Positions 17,282-25,667 of a DNA stretch of 64,000 nucleotides are shown in pieces. The notes under the pieces are model-generated. The model was not told where the DNA came from and searched no databases. It worked only from the letters and a program-made list of their open reading frames with translations. The stretch lies in NCBI RefSeq assembly GCF_042658365.1, contig NZ_JBHSQC010000011.1; one strand, 5' to 3'. This DNA comes from Carnobacterium_A antarcticum (lineage in GTDB: Bacteria > Bacillota > Bacilli > Lactobacillales > Carnobacteriaceae). Within the stretch, counting starts at the first letter, position 1, and the number at the start of each line of letters is the position of its first letter. The position numbers and the translations under genes are program-made.

Positions 17282-18220
17282 ATGAAAAACATGAAAAAGT
17301 TTGTTTTATTCGGTTTAAGTTTGGCAGTGACGGCTACGTTAGCAGCATGTGGCGGAGGTTCGGACAGCAGTGAGGGTACCCAGACAGATGAAGGGTATGT
17401 GCCTAAAACATTGAAAGTTCAGTTTGTTCCTTCTCAAGCAGCAGAAACGCTTGAAGCTAAAGCAAAACCGTTAGAAGATTTACTGGAAGCGGAATTAGAC
17501 ATTCCGGTTGAAGTAAGTGTTTCTACTGATTACAATACCATTATTGAAGCGATGTCTTCAGAACAAATCGATATTGGATTCTTACCTCCAAATGCTTATG
17601 TATTAGCCAATGAACAAAGCGATGCAAAAGTATTGTTACAAGCACAACGCTATGGTGTTGAACAACCAGGCGGAAAACCAACGGACGAGTTAGTTGATTC
17701 TTACAGCTCAATGATCGTGGTAAAAACAGGCAGCGATATTAAAAATTTAGAAGACTTAAAAGGCAAAACCATTGCAACACAAGACGTAACGTCTTCAGCA
17801 GGTTATGTTTGGCCAGCAGCTGAAATGAAAAAAGCCGGCGTGGATATTGAAAACAGCGACATTACAACTGTACAAGTAAAAGGACATGACCAAGCCATTC
17901 TATCCGTATTGAACGGCGATGTCGATGCAGCGTTTGTCTTTGAAGATGCCCGCAACAACGTAGTGAAAGACGTTCCGGATATTTTTGAAAAAGTTGAACC
18001 GATGTACATTACTGAACCGATTCCAAATGACACGATCACAGCTCGTGCAGATATGAGTCCGGAATGGAATAAAAAAATCCAAGATGCTTTTATTGCTATC
18101 GGAGCATCTGAAGAAGGCAGACAAATTATTTCTGATATCTATTCTCATGAAGGATATGTCGTATCAGATGACAGCAATTTTGATATTGTAAGAGAATACG
18201 CTAAAGAAGTTGGACAATAG
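17282..18220 (+). CDS. phnD: Phosphonate/phosphite-type ABC transporter substrate-binding lipoprotein PhnD
   Basis: About 312 residues. The signal peptide ends at lipobox TLAAC, so it is a membrane-anchored lipoprotein. The body shows PhnD-family words: VPSQAAETLEAKAKPLEDLL, YNTIIEAM, IGFLPPNAYVLA, KTIATQDVTSSAGYVWP. The frame is open from 17180, but the RBS GGGAGGA and the signal peptide support ATG 17282. It delivers a phosphonate, phosphite or related phosphorus compound to PhnC/PhnE. An attenuator-like hairpin separates it from phnC, which would give excess binding protein. Confidence 0.9.
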   Translation: MKNMKKFVLFGLSLAVTATLAACGGGSDSSEGTQTDEGYVPKTLKVQFVPSQAAETLEAKAKPLEDLLEAELDIPVEVSVSTDYNTIIEAMSSEQIDIGFLPPNAYVLANEQSDAKVLLQAQRYGVEQPGGKPTDELVDSYSSMIVVKTGSDIKNLEDLKGKTIATQDVTSSAGYVWPAAEMKKAGVDIENSDITTVQVKGHDQAILSVLNGDVDAAFVFEDARNNVVKDVPDIFEKVEPMYITEPIPNDTITARADMSPEWNKKIQDAFIAIGASEEGRQIISDIYSHEGYVVSDDSNFDIVREYAKEVGQ

Positions 18221-18271
18221 AAGCACCATATTTTTACAATGAGATGTTCTCTGCCTTTAGTAAATGGATTG

Positions 18272-18313
18272 AAAAAGGTTATCTTTGGTTAAATCCGAGG
18301 ATAACCTTTTTTC
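18272..18313 (+). terminator. Intra-operon terminator between phnD and phnC
   Basis: AAAAGGTTATC pairs with GATAACCTTTT across a loop and is followed by TTTTT. Its position inside the operon suggests partial termination that lowers ATPase/permease expression relative to PhnD. A fresh promoter before phnC is also possible. Confidence 0.75.
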
Positions 18314-18416
18314 ATTCTGTTACTGCCCAATAGTTCTAGTAAAAAAAGCGGGGATACTTTACACTATAGAAGACAAATTATTTGTATGATATTAAAGAAA
18401 TTGGAGGAGAAGAAAA

Positions 18417-19220
18417 ATGGGACCCATTGTCGATAAAAAAGCATCGATTATTTCTTTTCAAAATGTAAGCAAAATCTATCCGAACGGAGTCCAAGGACTA
18501 AAGGACTTAAACATTGATATCAAACAAGGAGAATTCGTGATAGTCGTCGGCTTGTCTGGTGCGGGAAAAAGTACGATGCTGCGGGCCATCAACCGTCTGC
18601 ACGAAATTACTTCCGGAGATATTCAAATCGATGGAAAATCGATCACAAAGGCAAAAGGCAAAGAATTGCGCTTGATTCGCCGAGATATCGGCATGATTTT
18701 TCAAAGCTTCAACTTGGTCAAACGGTCAACGGTGTTGCGAAACGTTTTATCCGGTCGTGTAGCTTATCATTCGACGCTTAAAACGATGTTTGGGTTATTT
18801 CCAAAAGAAGACAAACAGCTTGCTTATGAAGCTTTGCAGCGCGTCAATTTGGCAGAAAAAGTCTATACACGTGCTGATGAATTGTCTGGCGGACAGCAAC
18901 AACGGGTCTCGATTGCTCGCGCGTTGACGCAAGAACCCAAAATTATTTTAGCTGATGAACCGGTAGCCTCATTAGACCCGGTCACAACAGAAAAAGTGAT
19001 GGACGATTTATTGCGGATCAATCACGAATTGGGCATAACGATCGTCGTGAACTTGCACTCAGTTGATTTAGCCCGTCAATACGGCACAAGAATTATTGGG
19101 TTACGTGATGGAGAAGTTGTCTTTGATGGTCCAGTAGCAAAAGCCACAGATGAAACGTTACGCGGCATCTATGGTGAAAAAATTCTGGAAGAGCCTAAAC
19201 CTGAGGGGGTTACTGTATGA
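18417..19220 (+). CDS. phnC: Phosphonate ABC transporter ATP-binding protein PhnC
   Basis: 267 residues with Walker A GLSGAGKST, Q-loop IFQSFNLVKRSTVL, signature LSGGQQQR and Walker B ILADEPVASLDP. The Q-loop wording and the KTMFGLFPK stretch are typical of PhnC. It energises uptake through the two PhnE subunits. RBS TTGGAGGAG before ATG 18417; its end overlaps phnE by 4 bp (ATGA). Confidence 0.92.
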   Translation: MGPIVDKKASIISFQNVSKIYPNGVQGLKDLNIDIKQGEFVIVVGLSGAGKSTMLRAINRLHEITSGDIQIDGKSITKAKGKELRLIRRDIGMIFQSFNLVKRSTVLRNVLSGRVAYHSTLKTMFGLFPKEDKQLAYEALQRVNLAEKVYTRADELSGGQQQRVSIARALTQEPKIILADEPVASLDPVTTEKVMDDLLRINHELGITIVVNLHSVDLARQYGTRIIGLRDGEVVFDGPVAKATDETLRGIYGEKILEEPKPEGVTV

Positions 19221-20005
19221 AGTCCCATTCTTCAGCCTTGCCCAAAGGAAAAAGCAAAGTAAAAAATCTGATTTGGGCTATTTTATTTGTACTTATTTTT
19301 CTTTACAGTGCGGATCTTTCTGGAGTGCAAATGGGGCGTTTATTTGGCAATATGAAGCAAATGACCGTTATTTTGAAACAAATGGCTTCACCAGATTGGA
19401 GTTACATAAGCATTGTCATTCAGCCTTTATTAGAAACTATTCAAATGGCGATTATTGGAACAACTTTTGGAGCGTTGGTTGCTTTACCGTTTTCTTTAGT
19501 AGCTGCTCGAAATATCGTTAAAAATCCAGTGATCAATGGTGTTCTACGGTTCGTTTTGAATATCGTACGGACAGTTCCCGACTTAATGTTGGCTGCCGTA
19601 TTCGTAGCGATCGTAGGAATCGGACCGGTTGCCGGTGTTATTACCTTATCCGTCTTTTCTTTCGGAATGATCTCAAAATTATTTTATGAAGCGATCGAAA
19701 CGATCGATGAAGGACCGGTCGAAGCGTTAACGGCTTCCGGTGCAAATAAAATGCAGATCATTCGGTACGCTATTTTTCCGCAAGTCAGCAGTCACTTTTT
19801 CAGTTATTTCTTGTACTGTTTTGAGATCAATGTCCGGGCATCCACCGTTTTAGGGTATATTGGAGCCGGCGGGATCGGTATTTTCTTGCAACGGTCACTG
19901 AGCCAATTCAGATACGATAGAACAGCTGTCATTGTTATTGTGATTTTCTTGGTGGTGCTGGTCATTGATGCCATCAGTAACAAACTAAGGGAGAGATTAC
20001 TATAA
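19217..20005 (+). CDS. phnE: Phosphonate ABC transporter permease PhnE (first)
   Basis: 262 residues with about five or six helices and the permease words GTTFGALVALPFSLVAARN, VRTVPDLMLAAVFV and GANKMQIIRYAIFPQV. Overlap with phnC (4 bp) and with the second permease (1 bp) indicates translational coupling. With PhnE2 it forms the membrane channel. Confidence 0.92.
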   Translation: MKSHSSALPKGKSKVKNLIWAILFVLIFLYSADLSGVQMGRLFGNMKQMTVILKQMASPDWSYISIVIQPLLETIQMAIIGTTFGALVALPFSLVAARNIVKNPVINGVLRFVLNIVRTVPDLMLAAVFVAIVGIGPVAGVITLSVFSFGMISKLFYEAIETIDEGPVEALTASGANKMQIIRYAIFPQVSSHFFSYFLYCFEINVRASTVLGYIGAGGIGIFLQRSLSQFRYDRTAVIVIVIFLVVLVIDAISNKLRERLL

Positions 20006-20793
20006 TGCTACCAACTCAACCAAAGAAAAACAGGTACAAAACGATTCTGATCGTCCTTATTTTGGTCGCAATCTATGTTTGGGCTTTTGCAGGGATTCCA
20101 TTTGGCGGCATTAAAGATACTGCCGGCAGTGTATCCAAAGCTATTTTTAGCGGCTTGATCCATCCTGACTGGAGTTACGTGTATATGGGCGACGGCGAAG
20201 ATTTGGTCAGTTTATTGATTGAAACGATTGCGATCGCGTTTTTAGGAACCTTTATATCAGCTGTTTTAAGTTTGCCATTTGCTTTCTGGGCAGCGCGCAA
20301 TAAGAAAAACAAACGGTTTGTTTCAACGACAGGTAAATTTGTTCTAACCGCTATTCGGACTTTTCCGGAAATCGTTCTGGCTATTATGTTTATCAAAACC
20401 GTTGGACCGGGGTCGTTTGCGGGTGTCTTGGCCGTTAGTATCCATTCCATCGGGATGTTAGCTAAATTATATAGTGAAGCCATTGAAAATATGGATCAAG
20501 GACCATCGGAATCGATCATCAGTGCGGGCGGAAACAAAATCGATGTGTTGTTTTTTGCAACATTGCCGCAATTGGTTCCTGAATTTATTTCTTATACGCT
20601 TTACCGTTTCGAATTAGCGGTTCGTTCAGCATCTATTTTAGGGATCGTAGGAGCCGGCGGAATCGGAACTCCAATGATCTTTGCGATCGATGCCCGTTCA
20701 TGGGACCGTGTCGGTATCATTCTGATTGGAATCATTGTCATGGTTACACTGATCGATTTCCTCTCTGGAGCTTTAAGAAAAAAATTAGTCTAA
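20005..20793 (+). CDS. phnE: Phosphonate ABC transporter permease PhnE (second)
   Basis: 262 residues, paralogous to the gene before it (IRTFPEIVLAIMFIK against VRTVPDLMLAAVFV) and starting on its last base. A duplicated PhnE is common in Firmicutes. The operon contains no C-P lyase, phosphonatase or phosphite dehydrogenase; the next gene is a nucleotidase-like hydrolase. Confidence 0.92.
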   Translation: MLPTQPKKNRYKTILIVLILVAIYVWAFAGIPFGGIKDTAGSVSKAIFSGLIHPDWSYVYMGDGEDLVSLLIETIAIAFLGTFISAVLSLPFAFWAARNKKNKRFVSTTGKFVLTAIRTFPEIVLAIMFIKTVGPGSFAGVLAVSIHSIGMLAKLYSEAIENMDQGPSESIISAGGNKIDVLFFATLPQLVPEFISYTLYRFELAVRSASILGIVGAGGIGTPMIFAIDARSWDRVGIILIGIIVMVTLIDFLSGALRKKLV

Positions 20794-20856
20794 TTGCGAT
20801 GATGTTTTAGCTGGACTGCTAGACATCTGAAGTTAATTTAAGCAACTATTTAAAAA

Positions 20857-20898
20857 CCGGGACGAACTACTGACAAAATGCAGTGTGTTTGTCTCAAA
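20857..20898 (+). repeat. Dispersed intergenic repeat, third copy
   Basis: The word order CGGGACGAACTACTG, ACAAAATGCAGTGTG, TTTGTCTCAAA matches the two units at 8371-8460 read on the opposite strand. It lies directly before the terminator that ends the phn operon. Confidence 0.6.
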
Positions 20899-20900
20899 CA

Positions 20901-20943
20901 AAAGGCCAGACAAGAAGCACGCTTTCTTGTTTGGCCTTCTTTA
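20901..20943 (+). terminator. Terminator after the phn operon
   Basis: AAGGCCAGACAAGAA pairs with TTCTTGTTTGGCCTT, followed by a short T-run. It separates phnE2 from the nucleotidase gene, so the two may be separate units. Confidence 0.8.
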
Positions 20944-20977
20944 AAATAAAGAGGATGTTATGAAAGGAACTACTAAA

Positions 20978-22543
20978 ATGAAACTAACGATTTTAGCGAC
21001 TAGTGATATGCACGGTTATATTAAACCAAGTAACTTCGGTGCTAAAGAACAAGATATGCCTTTTGGTTCAGCAAAAGCTGCAACCATTATCAAAGAAAAA
21101 AAAGCTGCAGCAGCAGGGCCAGTGCTGACGATTGAAAACGGTGATTTTATCCAAGGCTCACCGTTAAGTTATTATATTGCCAGACGCAAAACGCCGAATG
21201 ATCCTTCTGATTTAGTAAATGTTTTGAATTTGATCGATTACGATGCTGCTGTATTAGGCAATCATGAATTCAACTATGGAAAAGACTATCTGCAGCAAGC
21301 TATTGCCGCTGCTAAACACCCGATTTTGGCAGCTAACATCGTCAATGAACAAGGGGAGCCGGCTTTTGGCAAAGCATATGAAATTTTTGAAAAAGGTGGA
21401 GTTAAAATCGCCGTTTTAGGCATGACAACTCAGTATATTCCAAACTGGGAACACCCCACCCATATCCATGGGTTAACCTTTAAGAGTATTGTAGACACCG
21501 CAAAAGAGTACGTTCCTAAATTAAGAGAATTAGCGGATGTGGTCGTGGTGAGTTACCACGGCGGATTTGAAAAAGAGCTGAAGACTGGAGAGCCGACCGA
21601 AGCTTTGACTGGTGAAAATGAAGGTTATGAGCTAGTGACGCAAGTGGCAGGAATCGATGCGTTGATCACAGGACACCAACACCGTGTGATTGCGACTAAA
21701 TTAAACGGTGTTCCAATCATTCAACCTGGCTTCCGCGGAGAATACGTCGGAGAGATCACCTTAACTCTTGAACAAAATACTCAAGGGACTTATGTGGTAA
21801 CCGACAGCGAAGCGCAATTACTAGAAACCGGCAACGCAATCCCGGATGCAGCCGTATTATCTTCTTTAGCAGAATTGTCTGAAGAAGTAGAAGAGTGGCT
21901 GGATCAACCGTTAGGCAAAGTAGAAGGCGATATGACCATTCAAGATGCCGACAAAGCTCGTTTGACGGAACACCCTTATGTGGAATTTATCCAGAAAGTT
22001 CAAATGGATGCGACTGGAACCGATATTTCCGGAACGGCGTTATTCAATAATGAAGGAAAAGGATTTGGCTCGATCATTACGATGCGCGATGTCGTGACCA
22101 ATTATATTTATCCGAACACACTAGCAGTCTTGCGCATCTCAGGAGAGGATCTAAAAGCAGCCTTGGAGCAATCAGCTGCCTTTTTCCAAGCAGAAACAGA
22201 TGGAACGATTGGGATCAATCCGCAGTTTATCGAACCTAAACCACAGTATTACAATTATGATATGTATGAAGGCATTGAATACACGATCAATGTGAAACGA
22301 CCGATTGGAGAACGGATCACAACCTTATTGTACAAGGGACAACCAATTCACGCAGCAGATTGGTTTGACGTAACAGCCAATCAATACCGGGCTGTCGGCG
22401 GTGGAAACTATGGCATGTATAGCGCAGATAAAATTATAAAAGAAGTTCAAAAAGACATGACCGAATTGATTGCAGATTACTTGGTAGAACATCCGGTTAT
22501 TTTTGCTGAAACCAATGATAATTTTAAAGTAGTAATGGAATAA
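20978..22543 (+). CDS. Bifunctional 5'-nucleotidase/2',3'-cyclic phosphodiesterase-like metallophosphoesterase
   Basis: About 521 residues: an N-terminal calcineurin-like domain with the metal motifs SDMHGY, NGDFIQG, GNHEFNYG, SYHGGFE and TGHQHRV, and a C-terminal 5'-nucleotidase domain (about 320-500; GGGNYGMYSAD). Unlike UshA and most relatives it has no signal peptide, so it should act in the cytoplasm. AAAGGA is 9 nt from ATG 20978; ATG 20960 is an alternative with a weaker site. Its position after phnDCEE suggests that it hydrolyses phosphoesters brought in by that importer. Confidence 0.87.
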   Translation: MKLTILATSDMHGYIKPSNFGAKEQDMPFGSAKAATIIKEKKAAAAGPVLTIENGDFIQGSPLSYYIARRKTPNDPSDLVNVLNLIDYDAAVLGNHEFNYGKDYLQQAIAAAKHPILAANIVNEQGEPAFGKAYEIFEKGGVKIAVLGMTTQYIPNWEHPTHIHGLTFKSIVDTAKEYVPKLRELADVVVVSYHGGFEKELKTGEPTEALTGENEGYELVTQVAGIDALITGHQHRVIATKLNGVPIIQPGFRGEYVGEITLTLEQNTQGTYVVTDSEAQLLETGNAIPDAAVLSSLAELSEEVEEWLDQPLGKVEGDMTIQDADKARLTEHPYVEFIQKVQMDATGTDISGTALFNNEGKGFGSIITMRDVVTNYIYPNTLAVLRISGEDLKAALEQSAAFFQAETDGTIGINPQFIEPKPQYYNYDMYEGIEYTINVKRPIGERITTLLYKGQPIHAADWFDVTANQYRAVGGGNYGMYSADKIIKEVQKDMTELIADYLVEHPVIFAETNDNFKVVME

Positions 22544-22549
22544 AAAATA

Positions 22550-22598
22550 AAACGATAAGGAGACCTAAGACTTATATCTTAGCTCCTTATCGTTTTTT
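22550..22598 (+). terminator. Terminator after the nucleotidase gene
   Basis: AAACGATAAGGAG with inner TAAGA pairs with TCTTAG and CTCCTTATCGTTT, followed by T6. It lies between convergent genes. Confidence 0.88.
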
Positions 22599-22635
22599 CA
22601 TATAGAGAAATCTCTTAGATCATGTTGCATTACGT

Positions 22636-24282
22636 TTATTTGAACAAACTGCTTTTATACGTTTTAAATAAATAGTAAAGTGCAATAACAGCCAAAATAA
22701 GTGTCATTAGCCAGCTGCCAAGCGGAATAAAGGAGCGGGTAAAGAAGTTGATCAATCCTAATAGACCAGCAAAAAGAAACAAAAGGATGATCATCACGAA
22801 CTCATTGGTACTGTCTGCAGCAGTAAATTTTTGTGAAAAAGGATAAGTTTTCATCGTCGTTTTTAGGTATGCGAAAAAAATAACTGTTGTGGCTAAGAAG
22901 CCATTGAGGATAACAGAAAGGTCATCCCAACCGAATAAGAACAATAATAAACCTCCCAATACTGCGTAAAAAGGTACGATCAGCCTCATCCAGACAGCTT
23001 TTCCAGCAGCTCTTACAAACAAGCCGTCATCGCTTTTCGGACTCATTCGGAAAATCCAAGCTCCTTTATAAGAAGATGAATAATTCAACGAAGAAGCTAA
23101 TTGCGGAATCATGAAGAGCGTGATGTAAACAGAGTACGGAAAACTATTTTCCCGAATATCACTGAGTGTCATACCGCTGCTGAAACTGTTAAAGATAAAA
23201 ATAAACGGGATGATAAAAGAAGCGGCTAATGACGGATAGACTCTGGTTTTAAATTCGCGTTCGTTTTGAATGATTTTCCATGTAAATTGATAATAAGGTC
23301 GTTCTGTTTTAGTGAGACAAAGTACATTCTTGGTTCGATTCATCCACCAGTTGTGTTCTTTAATGGATTCATTTTGATAGGTCAGTTTTTGAATGTTTTG
23401 TTCCAATTGGGCACTATTCTTTTTGTAATAGAAAAAGAATAGGATAGTTGCGACTACAAATAACAAAGTGTACAAGACGTAATACGTATTGGCGCCTTCT
23501 TGGAGCAAACCCAGCGGAGCGGCGAACCACAATGGAAATAATGGAATATGCCAAAATTTTGGCTGGTACACAATGGAGACATCTACGATATCAAATATCC
23601 GCCCAATCAATTGATAGCCCAAAATAGTAAAGATAGATAAGCCGATTTGACTGTAAGCGATGATGTTTCTTAATTTTTCTCCATTGAACCGTTTCAGGAT
23701 GGCAGCATAGATAACTAGTGTAAACAGCAGCGTCCAAAAACTAAAGATAATGGTCAACAAGGTGACGAGCAAACCAGCGATCAGTCCATGAACAAAATAA
23801 GATGCGATGGTCACTGGACCGCCCAACGCTACAGTTAAAGAGAACAAGTAGACAAAAATATGAGTAGCTTTAGCTGCACTGAGCGTTTGGCCAGTCACCG
23901 GCTTTGTGCCAATCAGAATCTGATTTTTCGTATCCAATAGTATAGAAGAAAAACTAGCAATCATCGTAGACAGCAGCATAACAAACAGGTAACTAAAATA
24001 GAATGTATACTGTAAAATCAAACTGTCGCCGAAAAATAAGATAACGATCATAAAAGCACTAATAATAAAGTATAAAATCAAAGAAGAGAAAAAAGAATTT
24101 TTATCTTCTTTATTTTTTCCGTTCTGCACGATGGGGTTAGGCTCACGGCCGTCCATCATGATTTTTGTTTTCACAATCAACCGCAGCTGATCATAATCCA
24201 CTCCATTTTTTTCATAAAGAGAAGAGAAGGCATCCAATATTTTTAAATAAAGCGGCTCTTTTGAAGGAAGCGGCTTAAGCAT
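22636..24282 (-). CDS. ABC-2 type exporter permease
   Basis: About 548 residues with at least ten hydrophobic helices in two clusters (roughly 60-260 and 350-545) separated by a soluble basic stretch. No sequence motif names the substrate. It follows the ATPase gene with an overlap of about 8 bp; GGGGGAAG sits 6 nt from ATG 24282 (GTG 24285 is the alternative). The pair looks like an EcsAB/YthPQ-like exporter of Firmicutes. Function unknown. Confidence 0.82.
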   Translation of the reverse strand: MLKPLPSKEPLYLKILDAFSSLYEKNGVDYDQLRLIVKTKIMMDGREPNPIVQNGKNKEDKNSFFSSLILYFIISAFMIVILFFGDSLILQYTFYFSYLFVMLLSTMIASFSSILLDTKNQILIGTKPVTGQTLSAAKATHIFVYLFSLTVALGGPVTIASYFVHGLIAGLLVTLLTIIFSFWTLLFTLVIYAAILKRFNGEKLRNIIAYSQIGLSIFTILGYQLIGRIFDIVDVSIVYQPKFWHIPLFPLWFAAPLGLLQEGANTYYVLYTLLFVVATILFFFYYKKNSAQLEQNIQKLTYQNESIKEHNWWMNRTKNVLCLTKTERPYYQFTWKIIQNEREFKTRVYPSLAASFIIPFIFIFNSFSSGMTLSDIRENSFPYSVYITLFMIPQLASSLNYSSSYKGAWIFRMSPKSDDGLFVRAAGKAVWMRLIVPFYAVLGGLLLFLFGWDDLSVILNGFLATTVIFFAYLKTTMKTYPFSQKFTAADSTNEFVMIILLFLFAGLLGLINFFTRSFIPLGSWLMTLILAVIALYYLFKTYKSSLFK

Positions 24283-25060
24283 CACTATCTTCCCCCTTCA
24301 TGGCTTGTACAAAGTCTTGAGCAAGTTGTTGCTGTTCATCGAATCCAGTCAATTCGTTAAATAAGTCTTCTAAAGTTCCTTCCGCTTCATGCCGGATTTC
24401 ATTAAAAGGACCGTCCGCAACGATTTGTCCATTATTAAGAATTAAAATACGATCACTAAGTTTTTCAACTGTATCCATAATATGTGAAGAATAAAAAATC
24501 GTTTTTCCTTCCATTTTTAATTGAGCTAATAGTTCTTTGATGACCAGCACACTATTGGCATCTAGCCCATTTAGTGGTTCATCCCAAAAAAGAATGTCAG
24601 GGTTATGTAATAAACTGGATATGATCAGTACTTTTTGGCGCATTCCTTTGGAAAACGTTGAGAGTCTGTTGCGAAAAGCAGATTCGATTTTCATAGCGGC
24701 CATCATGGCAAAACTTTTTTGCTGGATATCCGATTCATTTAAACCATACAGCTGCCCGACAAACAAAAAATATTCTTCTGCTGTCAGAGTCTCATATAAA
24801 TCAGCATTTTCCGGTACATATCCAATGCGGTTTTTATAAACCGTTTCGTTTTGAATTAGTGGTTTTCCGAAAATAGTGATTTCTCCGCTATCAGGTTTCA
24901 GCAACCCCAAAATCATTTTGACAGTAGTGCTTTTTCCAGCACCATTAGTGCCGATGTATCCAATGATTTCACCGGGATAAACCGCAAAATCAACGCCTTT
25001 TAATACTTCGTTTGAACCAAACGATTTCTTAAGGTTCTTTATTTCTAAAATAGGTAACAT
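24275..25060 (-). CDS. ABC transporter ATP-binding protein
   Basis: About 261 residues with Walker A GTNGAGKST, signature variant TFSKGMRQK, Walker B ILFWDEPLNGLD and H-loop YSSHIMDTV. The SKGMRQK signature is typical of exporters of the Ecs/bacteriocin-immunity type. AAAGGAGG fits the second of two adjacent ATG codons (25060); a longer frame to 25123 lacks an RBS. It forms a two-gene unit with the permease. Confidence 0.87.
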   Translation of the reverse strand: MLPILEIKNLKKSFGSNEVLKGVDFAVYPGEIIGYIGTNGAGKSTTVKMILGLLKPDSGEITIFGKPLIQNETVYKNRIGYVPENADLYETLTAEEYFLFVGQLYGLNESDIQQKSFAMMAAMKIESAFRNRLSTFSKGMRQKVLIISSLLHNPDILFWDEPLNGLDANSVLVIKELLAQLKMEGKTIFYSSHIMDTVEKLSDRILILNNGQIVADGPFNEIRHEAEGTLEDLFNELTGFDEQQQLAQDFVQAMKGEDSDA

Positions 25061-25257
25061 CATTAGCCTCCTTTGTTTTAAATTGATTTTAACATAGATA
25101 GAAAGAAAAAATACCATTATCAAAAATAGGTTGCTATTGTTAAAATAAAACTAGCTGTGATTCTTCGGCCCAATGAAATTTTAAATCACAAAATTTTTTA
25201 GCGTTCGAAGATGAGTACCATTTTTTTAGTCTAGTTTAAACATTCTTTCATTTTTTT

Positions 25258-25445
25258 GAGTACCTCAAACAGTTCAAATCTTTACTCACAAGGTACGCAA
25301 ATCCTGTTTAAGTACCTTAAAGAGTTTGAATTTCTAGCAATAAGGTATGCAAACCTCTTTTGAGTACCGCAACGAGTTTATTTCTCTATCCTTAAGGCAC
25401 ATAACCTCCTTTTGAATGCCACAAAGAGTTTAAATCGGCATTTTT
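25258..25445 (+). repeat. Tandem array of a 52-bp repeat, about 3.6 units
   Basis: Units begin (GAG/AAG/GAA followed by TRCC) at 25258, 25310, 25362 and 25414, exactly 52 bp apart; the last unit is partial. Each carries GTACCTTAAAGAG, a TTTRAATTTC stretch and, about 20 bp later, AAGGTAYGCAAA, so its ends can pair (GTACCTTA with TAAGGTAT). The same repeat with the same period occurs at 34505. The whole of 25061-25667 contains no gene. Confidence 0.85.
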
Positions 25446-25523
25446 CATTAACATTGTATGAGATAATTTTTTTTGAAATAGATATGTAATTAGATAAAGA
25501 TAACCCCATAGCATTTCAGAACG

Positions 25524-25551
25524 GCAGGCGTGCATCTTAGCCTGCTTTTTT
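25524..25551 (+). terminator. Orphan terminator-like hairpin
   Basis: GCAGGC, a 10-nt loop, GCCTGC and then T6 on the plus strand. No plus-strand gene lies upstream, so it could end a small RNA from the region after the 52-bp repeats or attenuate cstA. Confidence 0.5.
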
Positions 25552-25667
25552 GTCATTTCGTATGGAAACGCCTCCATGATGTTTATTTACGAGTACACTA
25601 TACTTATCAAAAGAAATCATTCTTTAAGTTGGTTTAGTGTATTTATCATAAACAAGGAGGTAAAAAA

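Noticed and set aside
25258..25445. CRISPR array
   Set aside because: Units are contiguous, diverged 52-bp repeats without unique spacers and no cas gene is nearby.
25392..25577. 61-codon minus-strand frame crossing the last 52-bp unit and the orphan hairpin
   Set aside because: It lies over repeat and terminator sequence and has no RBS.
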